NCBI GenBank assembly: GCA_035704905.1
Contig: DASSWN010000029.1
Location: 1 to 6,222, forward strand
DNA length: 6,222 nucleotides
DNA from: DASSWG01 sp035704905
Lineage (GTDB): Bacteria > Bacteroidota > Bacteroidia > Flavobacteriales > Flavobacteriaceae
Direction of reading: 5' to 3'
Below the pieces are notes generated by a model, which saw only the letters and a list, made by a program, of their open reading frames with translations, made no database searches and was not told the DNA's origin. A program made the position numbers and the translations under genes. Shown here piece by piece: positions 6,060 to 6,222 of the stretch; position 1 is the first letter of the stretch; every line of letters begins with the position of its first letter.

Positions 6060-6222
6060 TTGTACTTTTCCATTAAATATTGCGCGTAAGCATCTTTTAC
6101 GTCAAAATCCTCTTCTATTGAAATTACCCCGCTGAGGCTTTTTACCAATGGTGTAATTTCAGTTTTATTTTTCCCTTGTTTTGTCAAAGTGGTCAAATAG
6201 GATTCTATCAGTTTGGATAGGC
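6056..6222 (-). CDS. Antitoxin of the PIN toxin, N-terminus beyond right edge
   Basis: Fifty-four complete codons are visible before the TGA at 6056-6058, starting LSKLIESYLTTLTKQ and ending VKDAYAQYLMEKYK; the start lies outside the window. The visible part has LSKLIESYL, resembling the second helix of a ribbon-helix-helix DNA-binding domain (the Ser-x-x-Ile/Leu pattern). It is followed by a linker and the block ITPLVKSLSGVISIEEDFDVKDAYAQYLMEKYK, which resembles the C-terminal toxin-binding half of DUF6364-type antitoxins that accompany PIN toxins in Bacteroidota (recognised from memory, not by search). The stop overlaps the toxin start in ATGA, so the two are translationally coupled. If the family call is right, it neutralises the toxin and represses the pair through an operator upstream, outside this window. 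Confidence 0.8.
   Translation of the reverse strand, partial: LSKLIESYLTTLTKQGKNKTEITPLVKSLSGVISIEEDFDVKDAYAQYLMEKYK

Noticed and set aside
1..6222. CRISPR array, insertion sequence or defence island
   Set aside because: No regularly spaced direct repeats, transposase frame or terminal inverted repeats were seen; the toxin-antitoxin pair is the only accessory-type module.

Overview
The window comes from a Bacteroidota genome, most likely a member of Flavobacteriaceae (inference). It is AT-leaning, its genes lack clear Shine-Dalgarno sequences, and it carries exact or near matches to the Bacteroidota promoter signature (TTTG, about 20 bases, TAnnTTTG). The proteins also have a typical flavobacterial flavour: an envelope TPR protein, an OMPP1/FadL-like barrel, a two-helix PhoR-like kinase and a PIN toxin with a small antitoxin.

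Layout. Positions 1-3345 hold a minus-strand operon read coaX (type III pantothenate kinase), then an outer-membrane beta-barrel protein, then a secreted TPR protein that runs off the left edge. The coaX stop and the barrel start overlap as ATGA, and only 22 bases separate the barrel and TPR genes. Positions 3346-3441 form a divergent promoter region. A tRNA-Phe(GAA) lies at 3442-3514 on the plus strand, followed by a perfect 12-bp terminator stem. Positions 3616-4452 encode a secreted DNase I-like nuclease with every canonical catalytic residue visible. It converges on a minus-strand sensor histidine kinase (4521-5570), and a perfect 13-bp inverted repeat sits between the two. Upstream of the kinase, on the same strand, is a type II toxin-antitoxin pair: a PIN-domain toxin (5625-6059) and the C-terminal part of its antitoxin (6056 to the right edge), again overlapping as ATGA.

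Function. The left operon combines the first step of coenzyme A synthesis with two envelope proteins of unknown role. The kinase has almost no periplasmic part and no response regulator next to it inside the window. A toxin-antitoxin module occupies the upstream position where, from memory of related genomes, I would expect the partner regulator. I see no clear new system. The best leads are the kinase/toxin-antitoxin junction, the palindromic repeat between the convergent genes, the palindromic 3' end of the toxin gene, and the unusual lone cysteine pair in the nuclease. No stretch longer than 300 bases lacks a gene.
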